64,000 nucleotides of DNA from Nocardioides panzhihuensis (GTDB lineage Bacteria > Actinomycetota > Actinomycetes > Propionibacteriales > Nocardioidaceae), in NCBI RefSeq assembly GCF_013408335.1, contig NZ_JACBZR010000001.1, positions 2,728,001 through 2,792,000 on the forward strand, written 5' to 3'. The notes under the pieces were generated by a model. The model saw only the letters and a program-made list of their open reading frames with translations, was not told where the DNA came from and ran no database searches. This document shows positions 35,014-43,464 of the stretch, piece after piece. The position numbers and the translations under genes are program-made. How positions within the stretch are numbered: position 1 is the first letter of the stretch; each line of letters starts with the position of its first letter.

Positions 35014-35600
35014 TCGACACCCGTCCTGACCCACTGGTGAAGGCCGACTGGCCGCTGCGTACCGAACGTCTCGTGATCCGCCGGATGGGGCTCGCCGACA
35101 TCGAGCCGACCTGGGCCTTCCGCAGTCTCCCCGAGGTGGCCGAGTGGGTGACGACCGCGTTCTCGGACCTCGACGCCTACCGCAAGATCTTCGAGCGCCC
35201 CGACATCCTCGAGTCCTCCCTGGTGATCGAGCACCACGGCTTCATCGTCGGCGACCTCATGCTGCGGATCACCGACCCCTGGTCACAGACCGAGGTGCGC
35301 GAGCAGGGCAACGGCACCCAGGCCGAGCTCGGCTGGACCATCGCACCCGCCCATCAGGGCAACGGCTACGCCACCGAGGCCGTACGCACCGTGCTGGACG
35401 CCTGCTTCGGCCCTCTCGGTCTGCGTCGGGTCGTCGCGGAGTGCTTCGCCGAGAACGAGGCCTCCTGGCGGCTCATGGAGCGCCTCGGGATGCGCCGCGA
35501 GTCCCACACGATCAAGGACTCGCTGCACCGCACCCGCGGCTGGCTCGACGGCCTCTCCTACGCGATCCTCGCCGAGGAGTGGGCCGCGCCTACTCGCTGA
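35010..35600 (+). CDS. GNAT acetyltransferase of the RimJ/RimL type
   Basis: A 196-residue acetyltransferase: LRTERLVIRRMGLADIEPTW at the N-terminus, acetyl-CoA loop IAPAHQGNGYATEAV, and RRVVAECFAENEASWRLMERLGM. These are the features of the RimJ/RimL (Acetyltransf_3) group. ATG overlaps the helicase stop by 4 bases. Its 3' end overlaps the convergent racemase gene by 11 bases. Confidence 0.9.
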   Translation: MIDTRPDPLVKADWPLRTERLVIRRMGLADIEPTWAFRSLPEVAEWVTTAFSDLDAYRKIFERPDILESSLVIEHHGFIVGDLMLRITDPWSQTEVREQGNGTQAELGWTIAPAHQGNGYATEAVRTVLDACFGPLGLRRVVAECFAENEASWRLMERLGMRRESHTIKDSLHRTRGWLDGLSYAILAEEWAAPTR

Positions 35601-36297
35601 TCCCAGGGCCGAGGGCAGCCGCGATCGCTGCCTCGCAGTGCAGCCGGGTCGTCGGGAACAGCGGCACCTCCGCGTACGTCTCCATCGGCAGCAGCAGCTC
35701 GATCTCGGTGCACCCGAGGACCACGCCCTCGCACCCCTCGGTGACGAGCCGGTCGATGACCTCGAGGTACGCCTGCCGAGAGCTGTCCAGGAACGTCCCC
35801 AGGCACAATTCCTGGTAGATGATCCGATGCACAGTCGCCTGGTCCTGCTCCTCGGGGACGACGACCTCGAGCCCGTGGCCGCGGAGCCGGTCGGCGTAGA
35901 ACGGCTGCGACATCGTGAACCCGGTGCCGAGCAGTCCGACGCGCCCGACCCCCGCCGCACCGACCGCTGCCGCCGTCGTGTCGCCGAGGTGCAGGAACCG
36001 TTCCCCGTACGTCTCCTCCAACGCCCCGGCCACCTTGTGCATCGTGTTGGTCGCCAGCACGATCACCTCCGCCCCGGCGTCGCTGAGCGTGGCGGCCTCC
36101 GCGGCGAGGCGAGCCCCAGCCCGCTCCCACGCCCCGCCGGCCTGCATCTCCTCGATCTCCGCGAAGTCCACCGACCGTACGAGCAGGTCCGCCGAGTGCA
36201 GCCCACCGAGCCGCTTCGAGGCGATCTCGTTGAGCAGGCGGTAGTACTCCGCCGTCGACTCCCAGCTCATCCCGCCCAGCACGCCGATACGTCGCAT
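35590..36297 (-). CDS. Aspartate/glutamate racemase family protein (Thr/Cys active site)
   Basis: A 235-residue Asp/Glu racemase-fold enzyme similar to E. coli YgeA: MRRIGVLGGMSWESTAEYYR at the start and LGCTEIELLLP near the end. The second catalytic residue is Cys196. The first site reads ATNTMHK with Thr83, matching the atypical Thr/Cys pair reported for the E. coli L-Asp/Glu-specific racemase rather than Cys/Cys; the Cys beside it in YgeA is Ala82 here. The ATG at 36297 is chosen from family alignment. The physiological substrate is unproven. Confidence 0.88.
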   Translation of the reverse strand: MRRIGVLGGMSWESTAEYYRLLNEIASKRLGGLHSADLLVRSVDFAEIEEMQAGGAWERAGARLAAEAATLSDAGAEVIVLATNTMHKVAGALEETYGERFLHLGDTTAAAVGAAGVGRVGLLGTGFTMSQPFYADRLRGHGLEVVVPEEQDQATVHRIIYQELCLGTFLDSSRQAYLEVIDRLVTEGCEGVVLGCTEIELLLPMETYAEVPLFPTTRLHCEAAIAAALGPGISE

Positions 36298-36358
36298 GTC
36301 ACTCAGTCTCCCTGTGCCACCAACTCTTGTGAGTGACGCTTTCCCCAGCGCCCGTTGC

Positions 36359-37114
36359 CTATATCTTGCTCGCCACCACCATGTAGTTCTCGGCATCAGG
36401 GTTGAACGTGCTCGTCTCCGTCCGGAGCCCGACCCGGTGCAACTCGGCTTCGAGCTCGTCGTGTCGGTACGGCCAGCACGACAGCAGCTCCGAGCGGGCA
36501 AGGACCGACCCAGTCGTATCCACTTGCGCGATCGCGATCTCGATATGGTGCTCGTCCTCCCAGTTCGGCGCGATCTCCCAGCGGTAGACCACAACGGCAT
36601 CGCGACCGTTCCGGCGGACGAGTCGGTCACTGATGTCCAGCCGAGAACCCCTGGCCCTCACGAGCTCCCAGGTCCGGGAAGTGAGTACCAAGCGCCCACC
36701 ACGGCGCAGAAGCCGTGACATCGACTCCAGAGCAGCAACCCTGCCTCGCGCGCCTTCGGCATGGTGCAGCGAGTTGCCGACGCAGAACACCATGTCGAAG
36801 CTGTCGTCAGCGAAATGGTCGGGCAGCTCTTGCCAGTCCGCCCGCACCGTCCGGACAGATGCACTGAACTCCTCCGACAGCTCCGCAGTCCGACGAACCA
36901 TCGCTTCGCTGGCGTCAGTCGCGGCCACCCGCATGCCACGACCGGCGAGGCCAACCGCCAGCTGTCCGGTTCCACACGAACAATCGAGCACCTGAGCATT
37001 CGACGGCAGGAGACTGAGGACGTCATCGAACGTCGCAGCGAACTCGGCCGGAGCCAGCTTTGCATCCGAGATGAGCCACTCGTACACCTCGGCAAGCTCG
37101 TTGTAACCCGTCAC
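36359..37114 (-). CDS. Class I SAM-dependent methyltransferase
   Basis: A 251-residue methyltransferase. Motif I is VLDCSCGTGQLAVGLAGRG, motif II VAATDASEAMVRRT, and post-motif MVFCVGNSLHHAEG. The C-terminal half (RWEIAPNWEDEHHIEIAIAQ) resembles small-molecule methyltransferases. Start is GTG at 37114. Base composition is somewhat less GC-rich than its neighbours, and it borders the IS-disrupted locus, so acquisition by transfer is possible. Confidence 0.83.
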   Translation of the reverse strand: MTGYNELAEVYEWLISDAKLAPAEFAATFDDVLSLLPSNAQVLDCSCGTGQLAVGLAGRGMRVAATDASEAMVRRTAELSEEFSASVRTVRADWQELPDHFADDSFDMVFCVGNSLHHAEGARGRVAALESMSRLLRRGGRLVLTSRTWELVRARGSRLDISDRLVRRNGRDAVVVYRWEIAPNWEDEHHIEIAIAQVDTTGSVLARSELLSCWPYRHDELEAELHRVGLRTETSTFNPDAENYMVVASKI

Positions 37115-37359
37115 AGCTACTACCTCCGTCGCGCGGCAGACTCACGGTCGCACATCAGTACATCAGCGGCACAAGTCGGTTCACCAATGGTTTTCGCAAG
37201 ACGCCGACACTCCCCACAAGCGTCACCGATGCCCTGAGACAGGGCATCCCCACCCTCCGGAGCGTGGAAAGGGACGGCCCGAGCGGAGCGGCTTGGTCGA
37301 GGGCAGGGGAAGGTGCCCGCGTGGGCGGGGCCTTGACGGGTGGGTCTCACGCTGGCGGT
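37115..37359. other. Noncoding stretch between methyltransferase and interrupted HNH gene
   Basis: About 245 bases with no convincing gene. It contains an 8-bp stem hairpin (GATGCCCT/AGGGCATC, 37228-37248), a possible terminator of the interrupted HNH gene, and must include the methyltransferase promoter. Confidence 0.4.
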
Positions 37360-37515
37360 TTAGGGCCGACGAGTGAACCGGACCGTGCCGTCGGGCAACC
37401 GCTCATGAACATAGGCAGGGTTGTGCGCCAGTCGGTGATGGTGCGGACAGAGCAAGACCCCGTCCTTCAGATCCGTTCTCCCACCTGCAGCCCATGGATC
37501 TAGATGGATGCTCCT
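37360..37515 (-). pseudogene. 3' fragment of a DUF222-HNH endonuclease gene, cut by an IS110 element
   Basis: On the minus strand the fragment encodes HLDPWAAGGRTDLKDGVLLC, then PHHHRLAHNPAY, then a stop at 37360: the HNH nuclease domain end of a 13E12/DUF222 protein. It joins in frame, at a shared CATAG sequence, to the 5' fragment at 38862-39977. Joined, they give 423 residues. The intact gene would have been about 1.27 kb. Confidence 0.85.
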
Positions 37516-37522
37516 ATGCATG

Positions 37523-38608
37523 TCAAGCGGCGGGTTCGTGCTCTGCGGCTGGTTTGTTGAGGTCTGTCAGGAGAGCGCGGTAGAGCTCGCGGACGGCCGC
37601 GCGCTTGAGGCATCGGATGATCTCGCTTTTGGTCTTTCCTTCGGCGGTGCGGCGGGTGACGTAGGCCTTGGTGGGTTCGTGCCATCGGAGCCGGTTGATG
37701 ATGATCATGTGAATCGCGGAGTTGGCTCTCCGGTCGCCGCCGCGGTGGAGTCGATGCCGGGTTGTGTTGCCGCTGCTGGCTGGGATCGGGGCGACACCGC
37801 AGAGGCGTGCGAGTGAGGCCTCGGTTGAGATCCTGTCGCGGTTCTCTCCTGCGGTGGTCAGGAGTTGCGCAGCTGCTTCAGGTCCGGCGCCGAAGACCTG
37901 GAGCAGGGCGGGCGCTGCGTGTTGAACGAGTTCTGTGAGTTGCTGGTTGGCTTCCTCGATCTCTTCATCGAGAGCTTGAACGCGCCGTGCGAGTCGGCGC
38001 AGCATCGTCTTGGCGATGACTGTCAGCTCCCCGGACTGGGTTGAGGTCGTTGGTCGCAGGCGTAAGCAGCGGGCAACCAGTGCGGCGCGGTTGAGCCCTC
38101 GCAGCTGTTCGCGCAGTGGTTCGGGAGCGGAGTAGATCAGGCCGTGCATCTGGTTGATCGCGGCCTTGCGTGCTTTCGAGGCGCTGCGCCTGGTGGTTTG
38201 GATCATTCGGATCGCTTCTACGTTCCCGTTGCGTGTCTTGGGGACCGTGGTGGCCATGCCGGCCAGCACGGCGCGCGCAGCATTGATCGCGTCTAGAGGG
38301 TCCGACTTGCCCTGCAGATACCGGGCCTGACGGTTCGCGCGGACGACCTCGATGACGACCACGTCGCGGCTGGTGAGGTACCGGGTGAGCCCTGCTCCGT
38401 AAGACCCGGTTCCCTCGACCCCGACCGCTTCGACCCTCCCGTACCGCTGCAGCCACTTGAGGGCTTGGGCGTAGCCCTTCGCAGTTGCTGGGAACTCGCT
38501 GTCGCCCAGCAACTTCCCTGTTCGCGCGTCGAGCGCAGCGCAGTGGTGAGTGGCGCCGTGGGTATCGACGCCGCCGATCACCTCGCGATCCTCGCTTCGA
38601 TTCGTCAT
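37523..38608 (-). CDS. IS110-family DEDD transposase (serine-tyrosine recombinase type)
   Basis: A 361-residue protein. The N-terminal RuvC-like DEDD domain shows Asp in IGGVDTHGATHH, Glu in VEGTGSYGAGL, and Asp residues in LQGKSDPLDAINA. The C-terminal Transposase_20 domain (LLTTAGENRDRISTEASLAR, GVAPIPASSGNT) carries the catalytic serine in ASSGNT. ATG 38608 follows the noncoding end. The full-length frame suggests the element may be active. Confidence 0.94.
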   Translation of the reverse strand: MTNRSEDREVIGGVDTHGATHHCAALDARTGKLLGDSEFPATAKGYAQALKWLQRYGRVEAVGVEGTGSYGAGLTRYLTSRDVVVIEVVRANRQARYLQGKSDPLDAINAARAVLAGMATTVPKTRNGNVEAIRMIQTTRRSASKARKAAINQMHGLIYSAPEPLREQLRGLNRAALVARCLRLRPTTSTQSGELTVIAKTMLRRLARRVQALDEEIEEANQQLTELVQHAAPALLQVFGAGPEAAAQLLTTAGENRDRISTEASLARLCGVAPIPASSGNTTRHRLHRGGDRRANSAIHMIIINRLRWHEPTKAYVTRRTAEGKTKSEIIRCLKRAAVRELYRALLTDLNKPAAEHEPAA

Positions 38609-38861
38609 GCTGGTGATGCCGTCCTCTCCTCGTCGGGTGGATGGACAGACCACCGGCATCGCCAGGGCGGACAACACAGAGATGGGCGTGTTCCTAGCAG
38701 GCTCCTATCAAGTCACGCCCAGCGTGCCGGTGGTCTGACAGCACGCCACCTCGTGCAACGGTCGACCAATCCATTTCAGGACAGGCGCGCTTCATGCTCG
38801 CGCCGTCAATGAGCGCTCAGAGTCAGGCCGCCACACGAGATGACGCACCGACATCCTCTCT
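38609..38861 (-). ncRNA. Candidate bridge RNA region of the IS110 element
   Basis: The 253 bases upstream of the transposase contain a 92-base hairpin (38646-38737) closed by a perfect 13-bp stem (CAGACCACCGGCA and complement). Inside its loop are ATGGGCGT (38682-38689) and GCTCCTAT (38701-38708), the right and left halves of the 14-bp target GCTCCTATGGGCGT reconstructed at the insertion site, overlapping at AT. Two guide segments are what an IS110 target-binding loop should contain. Their relative polarity is not the canonical one, so which bases pair is unclear. Confidence 0.6.
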
Positions 38862-39977
38862 ATGGGCGTCACACCACTCCGGTGGCATGTCACAGCCTTC
38901 GGCTTGGCAACACTTCTGCTGCAGCCGGAGTGCTTTGCGTTGGACGGGCTGGAAGAATCTGCTGGCCCGGCCGGCGTCGAGGATCTCGCTGTTTCCGCCG
39001 AGGACCCAGGGGATGGTGGTGGCGTTGCATGCCATCTTGCGGGCTTCGGCTGCGGTGATGGTGGTCCCGTTGATCTCGTCGTAGCCCAGGGTCGCGGTGC
39101 CGAGCTCTTTGCGGAGCTCCTCGAGCGAGATCACCACATTCACGACGGTCGCGTCGCCACCGTGTCGGGGCAGCACAGTCGGGTCGATGGTCTCGATCAG
39201 GCGGGCGAAGCCTTGTCCCATGAGTCGTTCCCACGGCGGGAGCGGGGCGCCTTTGTCGACGAGCTGCTGTTTGCGGGGCTGAGCCCAGGCCTCGACCTGC
39301 TTCTTGAAACGCATCCCGATCGATGTCGGCAGCACTCCGTCGAAGCCGATGGTGCCGTCGTGGTTGTCCCACACACGCAACGCGGTCTTCTGCTGAGCAC
39401 GTTCCTCTTCAGCCAACAACGCTTTGGCTTCGGCTTCCTCGAACCGGGCCGGGTCGACCTCGACCAGGATCCGCCTGCCGACGACCCGCAGTTCCTTGGC
39501 CGTGAACTGGGTCGCGTACTCGACCAACAGCTTCTCAGCCAGAACCAAGTCCTCGGGAGTGGCCACGGGATCGGTCTCGACCTTGTCGAGGGCCTTGGTG
39601 ATCACTCGGGCCTTCGCCTCAGAGACGACACCCTCAGCGAGGCCAGCGGCAACCAACTCGTACTTCGTCACCGCGTTGGCGAGCTTGATCTGCGACCTCG
39701 CGGCACCTTTGTCGACCAGCAGCTCGGCACGCATCCAGGCCGAGGCGTCCTTGTCACCGGTCTCTGCGGCGATATCACCCGAGACAGCCAGCACCCGCAG
39801 CGTCAACGCCGCTTGTTGGGCCTGAAGCTTCTCCACCTTCGCCAGGAAGTCCTTCTTCTGGCTGGTGCGCCAGTAGGTCGGGTCCATCGCGAGCAGCTCT
39901 TCCAGGGAGGTTTCGATGGCAGCAAGAGCCGACTCGATGACGTCGGCGGGGTTGGTGCCCCAGTGGTCGATGCTCAT
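38862..39977 (-). pseudogene. 5' part of a DUF222 (13E12-type) HNH endonuclease gene, interrupted by IS110
   Basis: ATG 39977 (GGGAGG 8 bases upstream) starts 372 codons of a DUF222 protein: LEELLAMDPTYWRTSQKKDF, ELRVVGRRILVEVDPARFEE, TIGFDGVLPTSIGMRF, then the first HNH cysteines CCQAEGCDMPPEWCDAH. The frame then runs into the insertion sequence and stops at 38823. Without its HNH end (37360-37515) a nuclease would be inactive; a truncated DUF222 protein could still be made. Confidence 0.9.
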
Positions 39978-40515
39978 GGCTGCCACCTCCCTTCAAAGGT
40001 GTGTCGTAGTGCCTCCGATTCTACTCCGACCCAGCCTTCTTCAACACCTATTTATGCAGGTCAACAGATGTTTTCGCGGTTAGCGAACGACCTCGATCCT
40101 GTGGATGGTAAGTGGCCCGGAGGGCCACCCTCCCGCCCCACAAGCACCATCGTTCCGAAGCAAGAACCCCTCCGCGCCACACCCGGGCCGCCGCCCCGAT
40201 AGCCAGCCAAATTTTTTCTCGACGTGGTCCGGTGTCCAGGATCGCCGAAGGCGACCGGCGTAGCCGGCGCCCGAAGGGCGTCCTTGACTCCGGGGCAGGT
40301 CGAGAAGACCCTCGAAGTCGGGTCGGCGGCCCTGTCCGGCCTTCGGGCAAGACGATCCGGCAGGGAACTGTGTTGGTCTCGACACGCCTCCGCCTAGCGG
40401 CTCCGGCGGCTCGACCAGCGGAGGTCGGGGTCTCGACCAGCGGGACGGCGCTCGACCAGCGGGGGAAGGGAGGTCTCGACAAACTCGACCACCGGGAGCG
40501 ACGTACGGTCGAAGC
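39978..40515. other. Noncoding region with dispersed repeats
   Basis: About 540 bases without a convincing gene. The first 100 bases are comparatively AT-rich and probably hold the DUF222 gene promoter. From about 40210 the sequence is repeat-like, with complementary GGCG/CGCC-rich runs, then repeat B (40370-40421), several CTCGACCAGCGGG units, and repeat C (40472-40494). Confidence 0.5.
40370..40494. repeat. Repeats B and C, intergenic copies
   Basis: Repeat B (40370-40421, beginning GTGTTGGTCTCGACACGCC) matches 45481-45532 inside the acyl-CoA ligase gene at 51 of 52 bases. It is followed by CTCGACCAGCGG-type units (about 40432, 40451) and by repeat C (GGTCTCGACAAACTCGACC, 40472-40494), matching 55201-55223 inside lhr at 22 of 23 bases. 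Confidence 0.85.
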
Positions 40516-40935
40516 ATGGGAATCCCAATCGCAGACCGCCAAGAACTCCTGTCCCAGCCCCTGATCGCAGCCCTCTCGGTAAGCAGAGAAGACGGGCGAG
40601 GCCCCCTGACGGTGCCGATCTGGTACGACTACACCCCCGGCGGCGACGCCTGGTTCGTCACCGGCAAGGACTCGCTGAAGGCCCGCCTGATCCGGGCCGC
40701 AGGACGTTGCACGCTGATGGTCGAGCGGCTGGATCCGACGGTCCGCTATGTCTCGGTCGAGGGGCCGGTACGGATCGCGGATGCCGCGGAGGGTGACATG
40801 GAGGCGATGGCTCGGCGATACCTGCCGCCCGAGGCGGTCGGACCGTACCTGGCCGAGGCGGCGAACTACCCGCCCGAGGTCACGATCCGGCTGACCCCGG
40901 AGAACTGGCTCTCCGCAGACCTCGGCGCCGTCTGA
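40516..40935 (+). CDS. Pyridoxamine 5'-phosphate oxidase family (FMN/F420-binding) protein
   Basis: A 139-residue split-barrel protein: IAALSVSREDGRGPLTVPIW, YDYTPGGDAWFVTGKDSLKA, VRYVSVEGPVRI. The layout matches actinobacterial PPOX-fold proteins that bind FMN, F420 or heme; the cofactor cannot be told. Its last 70 bases overlap the 3' end of the convergent flavin monooxygenase gene. Confidence 0.85.
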   Translation: MGIPIADRQELLSQPLIAALSVSREDGRGPLTVPIWYDYTPGGDAWFVTGKDSLKARLIRAAGRCTLMVERLDPTVRYVSVEGPVRIADAAEGDMEAMARRYLPPEAVGPYLAEAANYPPEVTIRLTPENWLSADLGAV

Positions 40936-41996
40936 GGCTCATCGAGCTGACGCTTCACCGCGAGCGCCGCGGCCCGGCCGGCGCGGCTGGCGCCGATGGT
41001 GCTCGCGGAGGGGCCGTAGCCGACGAGCTGGACCCGTGAGTCGTACGCAGCGGTGACCGCGGTCTGCACGTCGGCGGACCCGCGCAGCAGCGGGATGCCA
41101 CCGTGCGAGCTGCGCAGATGCAGCGGCGCTAGGTGGGTGACGGCGGGCCGGAACCCGGTGGCCCACAGGATCGCGTCGACCCGCTCGAAGGCCCCCGACT
41201 CCTCCCACCGCAGCCCGTCCGGCTCGATCCGGGTGAACATCGGCAGCCGACGCTCGTAGACCCCGAGCCGGGCGGCCTCCTGCTCCTGCGGACGCAGCCC
41301 GAGACCGGTGACGCTGACGACGCTCGCCGGCGGCAGTCCCGCCTCGACCCGCTCGGCCACCAGCGCGACCGCCTCGCGGCCACGCTCGGCGTCGAAGTCG
41401 GTGCGCCACACCGGCTCCCGCCGGGTCACCCAGAGCACGTCGGTCAGCGGCGCGAGCTCGCCGAGGAACTGCACCGCCGAGGCTCCCCCACCTACCACCG
41501 CGACTCGCTTACCCCGGAAGTGAGCAGCACCCGGGTAGTCGTGGGTGTGCACCTGCTCCCCGAGGAACGTCTCCGCGCCCGGGTAGTGCGGAATAAACGG
41601 CCGCGTCCAGGTCCCGGTCGCGTTGATGAGCGTCCGGGTGAGCCAGGTCCGCCCGTCGGCCGAGTGCACCGCGAGCAGGTCACCGACGGAGGTCACCGAG
41701 GTGACCTTCACCGGGCGCTCCACCGGCAGGTCGTGCAACGACTCATAGGTCCCGAACCAGCTAGGCACCGCGACGTTGGCCCGCTCGCCGGACTCCCCCG
41801 GCGCCCGCCCGTCCGGCAGATCGGCCACACCGTGCACGTCGTGCATGGTCAGCGAGTCCCAGCGATGCTGCCAGGCGCCACCGGGGCGGCGCTCGGCGTC
41901 GAGCACGACGTGGCGTACGCCCAGCCGGCTGAGGTGGAAGGACGCCGACAGCCCGGCCTGACCAGCACCGATGACCACTGATTCGTAGCTCTCCAC
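40866..41996 (-). CDS. FAD-dependent NAD(P)-binding monooxygenase
   Basis: About 376 residues. N-terminal FAD motif VVIGAGQAGLSASFHLSRLG, NADPH motif VAVVGGGASAVQFLGEL, and the ATG-type motif LWATGFRPAVTHLAPLHLR resemble flavin-containing monooxygenases of the CzcO/trimethylamine type. Several in-frame GTGs exist (41996, 42005); no ribosome-binding site decides. Divergent from a P450-led operon, so it may act in the same oxidation pathway. Its 3' end overlaps the convergent PPOX gene by 70 bases. Confidence 0.87.
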   Translation of the reverse strand: MESYESVVIGAGQAGLSASFHLSRLGVRHVVLDAERRPGGAWQHRWDSLTMHDVHGVADLPDGRAPGESGERANVAVPSWFGTYESLHDLPVERPVKVTSVTSVGDLLAVHSADGRTWLTRTLINATGTWTRPFIPHYPGAETFLGEQVHTHDYPGAAHFRGKRVAVVGGGASAVQFLGELAPLTDVLWVTRREPVWRTDFDAERGREAVALVAERVEAGLPPASVVSVTGLGLRPQEQEAARLGVYERRLPMFTRIEPDGLRWEESGAFERVDAILWATGFRPAVTHLAPLHLRSSHGGIPLLRGSADVQTAVTAAYDSRVQLVGYGPSASTIGASRAGRAAALAVKRQLDEPQTAPRSAESQFSGVSRIVTSGG

Positions 41997-42047
41997 AGAG
42001 ACCACAACAACGCGCCGGCCACATCCATGCCCGCCGAACCGCTGCGA

Positions 42048-42057
42048 GAACATGTTC
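42048..42057. promoter_or_regulatory. Palindrome in the divergent promoter of the monooxygenase and P450 operon
   Basis: GAACATGTTC is a perfect 10-bp palindrome 50 bases upstream of the P450 start, next to a TTGAC (42060-42065) that could be a -35 element. It may bind a regulator for both directions; none is encoded adjacent. Confidence 0.4.
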
Positions 42058-42106
42058 CATTTGACTACCCTCAGCAGAGTCACTCGGGACCGGGAGGTCG
42101 GAAACG

Positions 42107-43456
42107 ATGGATCAGGGCACCACGACAGCGACGCTTCGCGAGATCCCGCCGCTCGCCCCGGGCGACCGCGGTCTCCCCTGGGTCGGCCGGCTGCTGGACT
42201 ACTCTCGCGACCCGGTCGGCTTCTACCGACACCAGTGGGAGACGTACGGACCGGTCTCGCCGTTCTTCCGGGCCGGGGAGATGGGCGTCGTGGCGCTCGG
42301 GCCCGACGCCTGCGAGGCGGTGCTCCGCAACAAGGACAAGGCCTTCGCCAACGGGCCGGCCTGGGGGCAGATCGTCGGCCCCTTCTTCGACCGCGGCCTG
42401 ATGCTGCTCGACTTCGAGGAGCACCACGCCCATCGCCGCATCCTGCAGGAGGCCTTCACCCGCCCCCGGCTCGCCGCCTACACGACCGCGATGCACCCGG
42501 CGATCGCGCAGGGCATGCGTGGCTGGGACACCGACCCCCAGTTCCGGGCCTACCCGCGGCTCAAGCAGCTCACCCTCGACATCGCCGCCGACATCTTCAT
42601 GGGCGGCGCGAAGGACACCAGCCGCGCGGAGATGGACCGGGTCAACGAGGCGTTCATCGCCTGCGTCCAGGCGGCCGCCGGCGTCGTACGCGCCGATGTG
42701 CCGCTGACCCGCTGGGGCCGGGCGTTCCGTGGGAGGAAGGTGCTGGAGAGCTTCCTGCGCCACTACCTCCCCGCGAAGCGAGCCACCGCGACCGACGACA
42801 TCTTCTCGGTCCTGTGCCACATCGAGACCGACGACGGCGAGCGGTTCAGCGACGAGGACGTCGTCAACCACATGATCTTCCTGATGATGGCCGCGCACGA
42901 CACCTCGACCATCACGACCTCGACGATGCTGCAGTACCTCGGCCAGCATCCGCAGTGGCAGCAGCGCTGCCGCGAGGAGTCCCTCGCCCTCGGTCCGGCG
43001 CCGACCATGCCCGAGCTCGAGAGCCTCACGAGCCTGGATCTGGTGATGAAGGAGGCGCTGCGGCTGCGCTCCCCGGTGCCCGCGCTGATCCGGCGTACGG
43101 TCAAGGAGACCAGCCTCCTCGGGGTCCGGATCCCGGCAGACACCGGCGTGATGGTCGGGGTCCAGTTCAGCCACATGATGGAGGACTACTGGACCAACCC
43201 GGCCGTCTTCGACCCCGAGCGCTTCGCACCGCACCGCCGCGAGGACAAGAGCCACCGGATGGCCTGGGAGCCGTTCGGCGGCGGCGTCCACAAGTGCATC
43301 GGGCTCTACTTCGCGGGCCTGGAGGTCAAGTCGATCCTGTACCGCCTCCTGCGCGACTACCGGTGGAGCGTCTCCCCCGGCTACCGCGCACCCCTCGACA
43401 ACAGCTCGCTGCCGTTCCCGAAAGACGGCAGTCCCATCCATCTGACCCGGATCTGA
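42107..43456 (+). CDS. Cytochrome P450 monooxygenase
   Basis: A 449-residue heme monooxygenase. The heme ligand is Cys397 in FGGGVHKCIGLYFAGLEVK, the I-helix is FLMMAAHDTSTITTS, and the K-helix is EALRLRSPVPALIRR. Length and the class-I pattern without signal anchor suggest a soluble enzyme using ferredoxin; no ferredoxin is encoded nearby. It is first in an operon with aldehyde dehydrogenase, acyl-CoA ligase and SDR, so it probably hydroxylates an aliphatic or terpenoid substrate (inference). ATG 42107 follows GGGAGG. Confidence 0.93.
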   Translation: MDQGTTTATLREIPPLAPGDRGLPWVGRLLDYSRDPVGFYRHQWETYGPVSPFFRAGEMGVVALGPDACEAVLRNKDKAFANGPAWGQIVGPFFDRGLMLLDFEEHHAHRRILQEAFTRPRLAAYTTAMHPAIAQGMRGWDTDPQFRAYPRLKQLTLDIAADIFMGGAKDTSRAEMDRVNEAFIACVQAAAGVVRADVPLTRWGRAFRGRKVLESFLRHYLPAKRATATDDIFSVLCHIETDDGERFSDEDVVNHMIFLMMAAHDTSTITTSTMLQYLGQHPQWQQRCREESLALGPAPTMPELESLTSLDLVMKEALRLRSPVPALIRRTVKETSLLGVRIPADTGVMVGVQFSHMMEDYWTNPAVFDPERFAPHRREDKSHRMAWEPFGGGVHKCIGLYFAGLEVKSILYRLLRDYRWSVSPGYRAPLDNSSLPFPKDGSPIHLTRI

Positions 43457-43464
43457 GGAGATCG

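Larger units (their letters stand above)
37516..38861 (-). mobile_element. IS110-family insertion sequence inserted in a DUF222-HNH gene
   Basis: About 1346 bp, delimited by the reading frame it interrupts: both flanks carry CTATG (37514-37518 and 38860-38864), so the exact ends are uncertain by a few bases. No terminal inverted repeats are evident, as normal for IS110. It carries one DEDD transposase on the minus strand, only a few bases of sequence after it, and about 250 noncoding bases before it. That asymmetry fits the IS110 group, whose upstream end encodes a bridge RNA. Confidence 0.9.
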
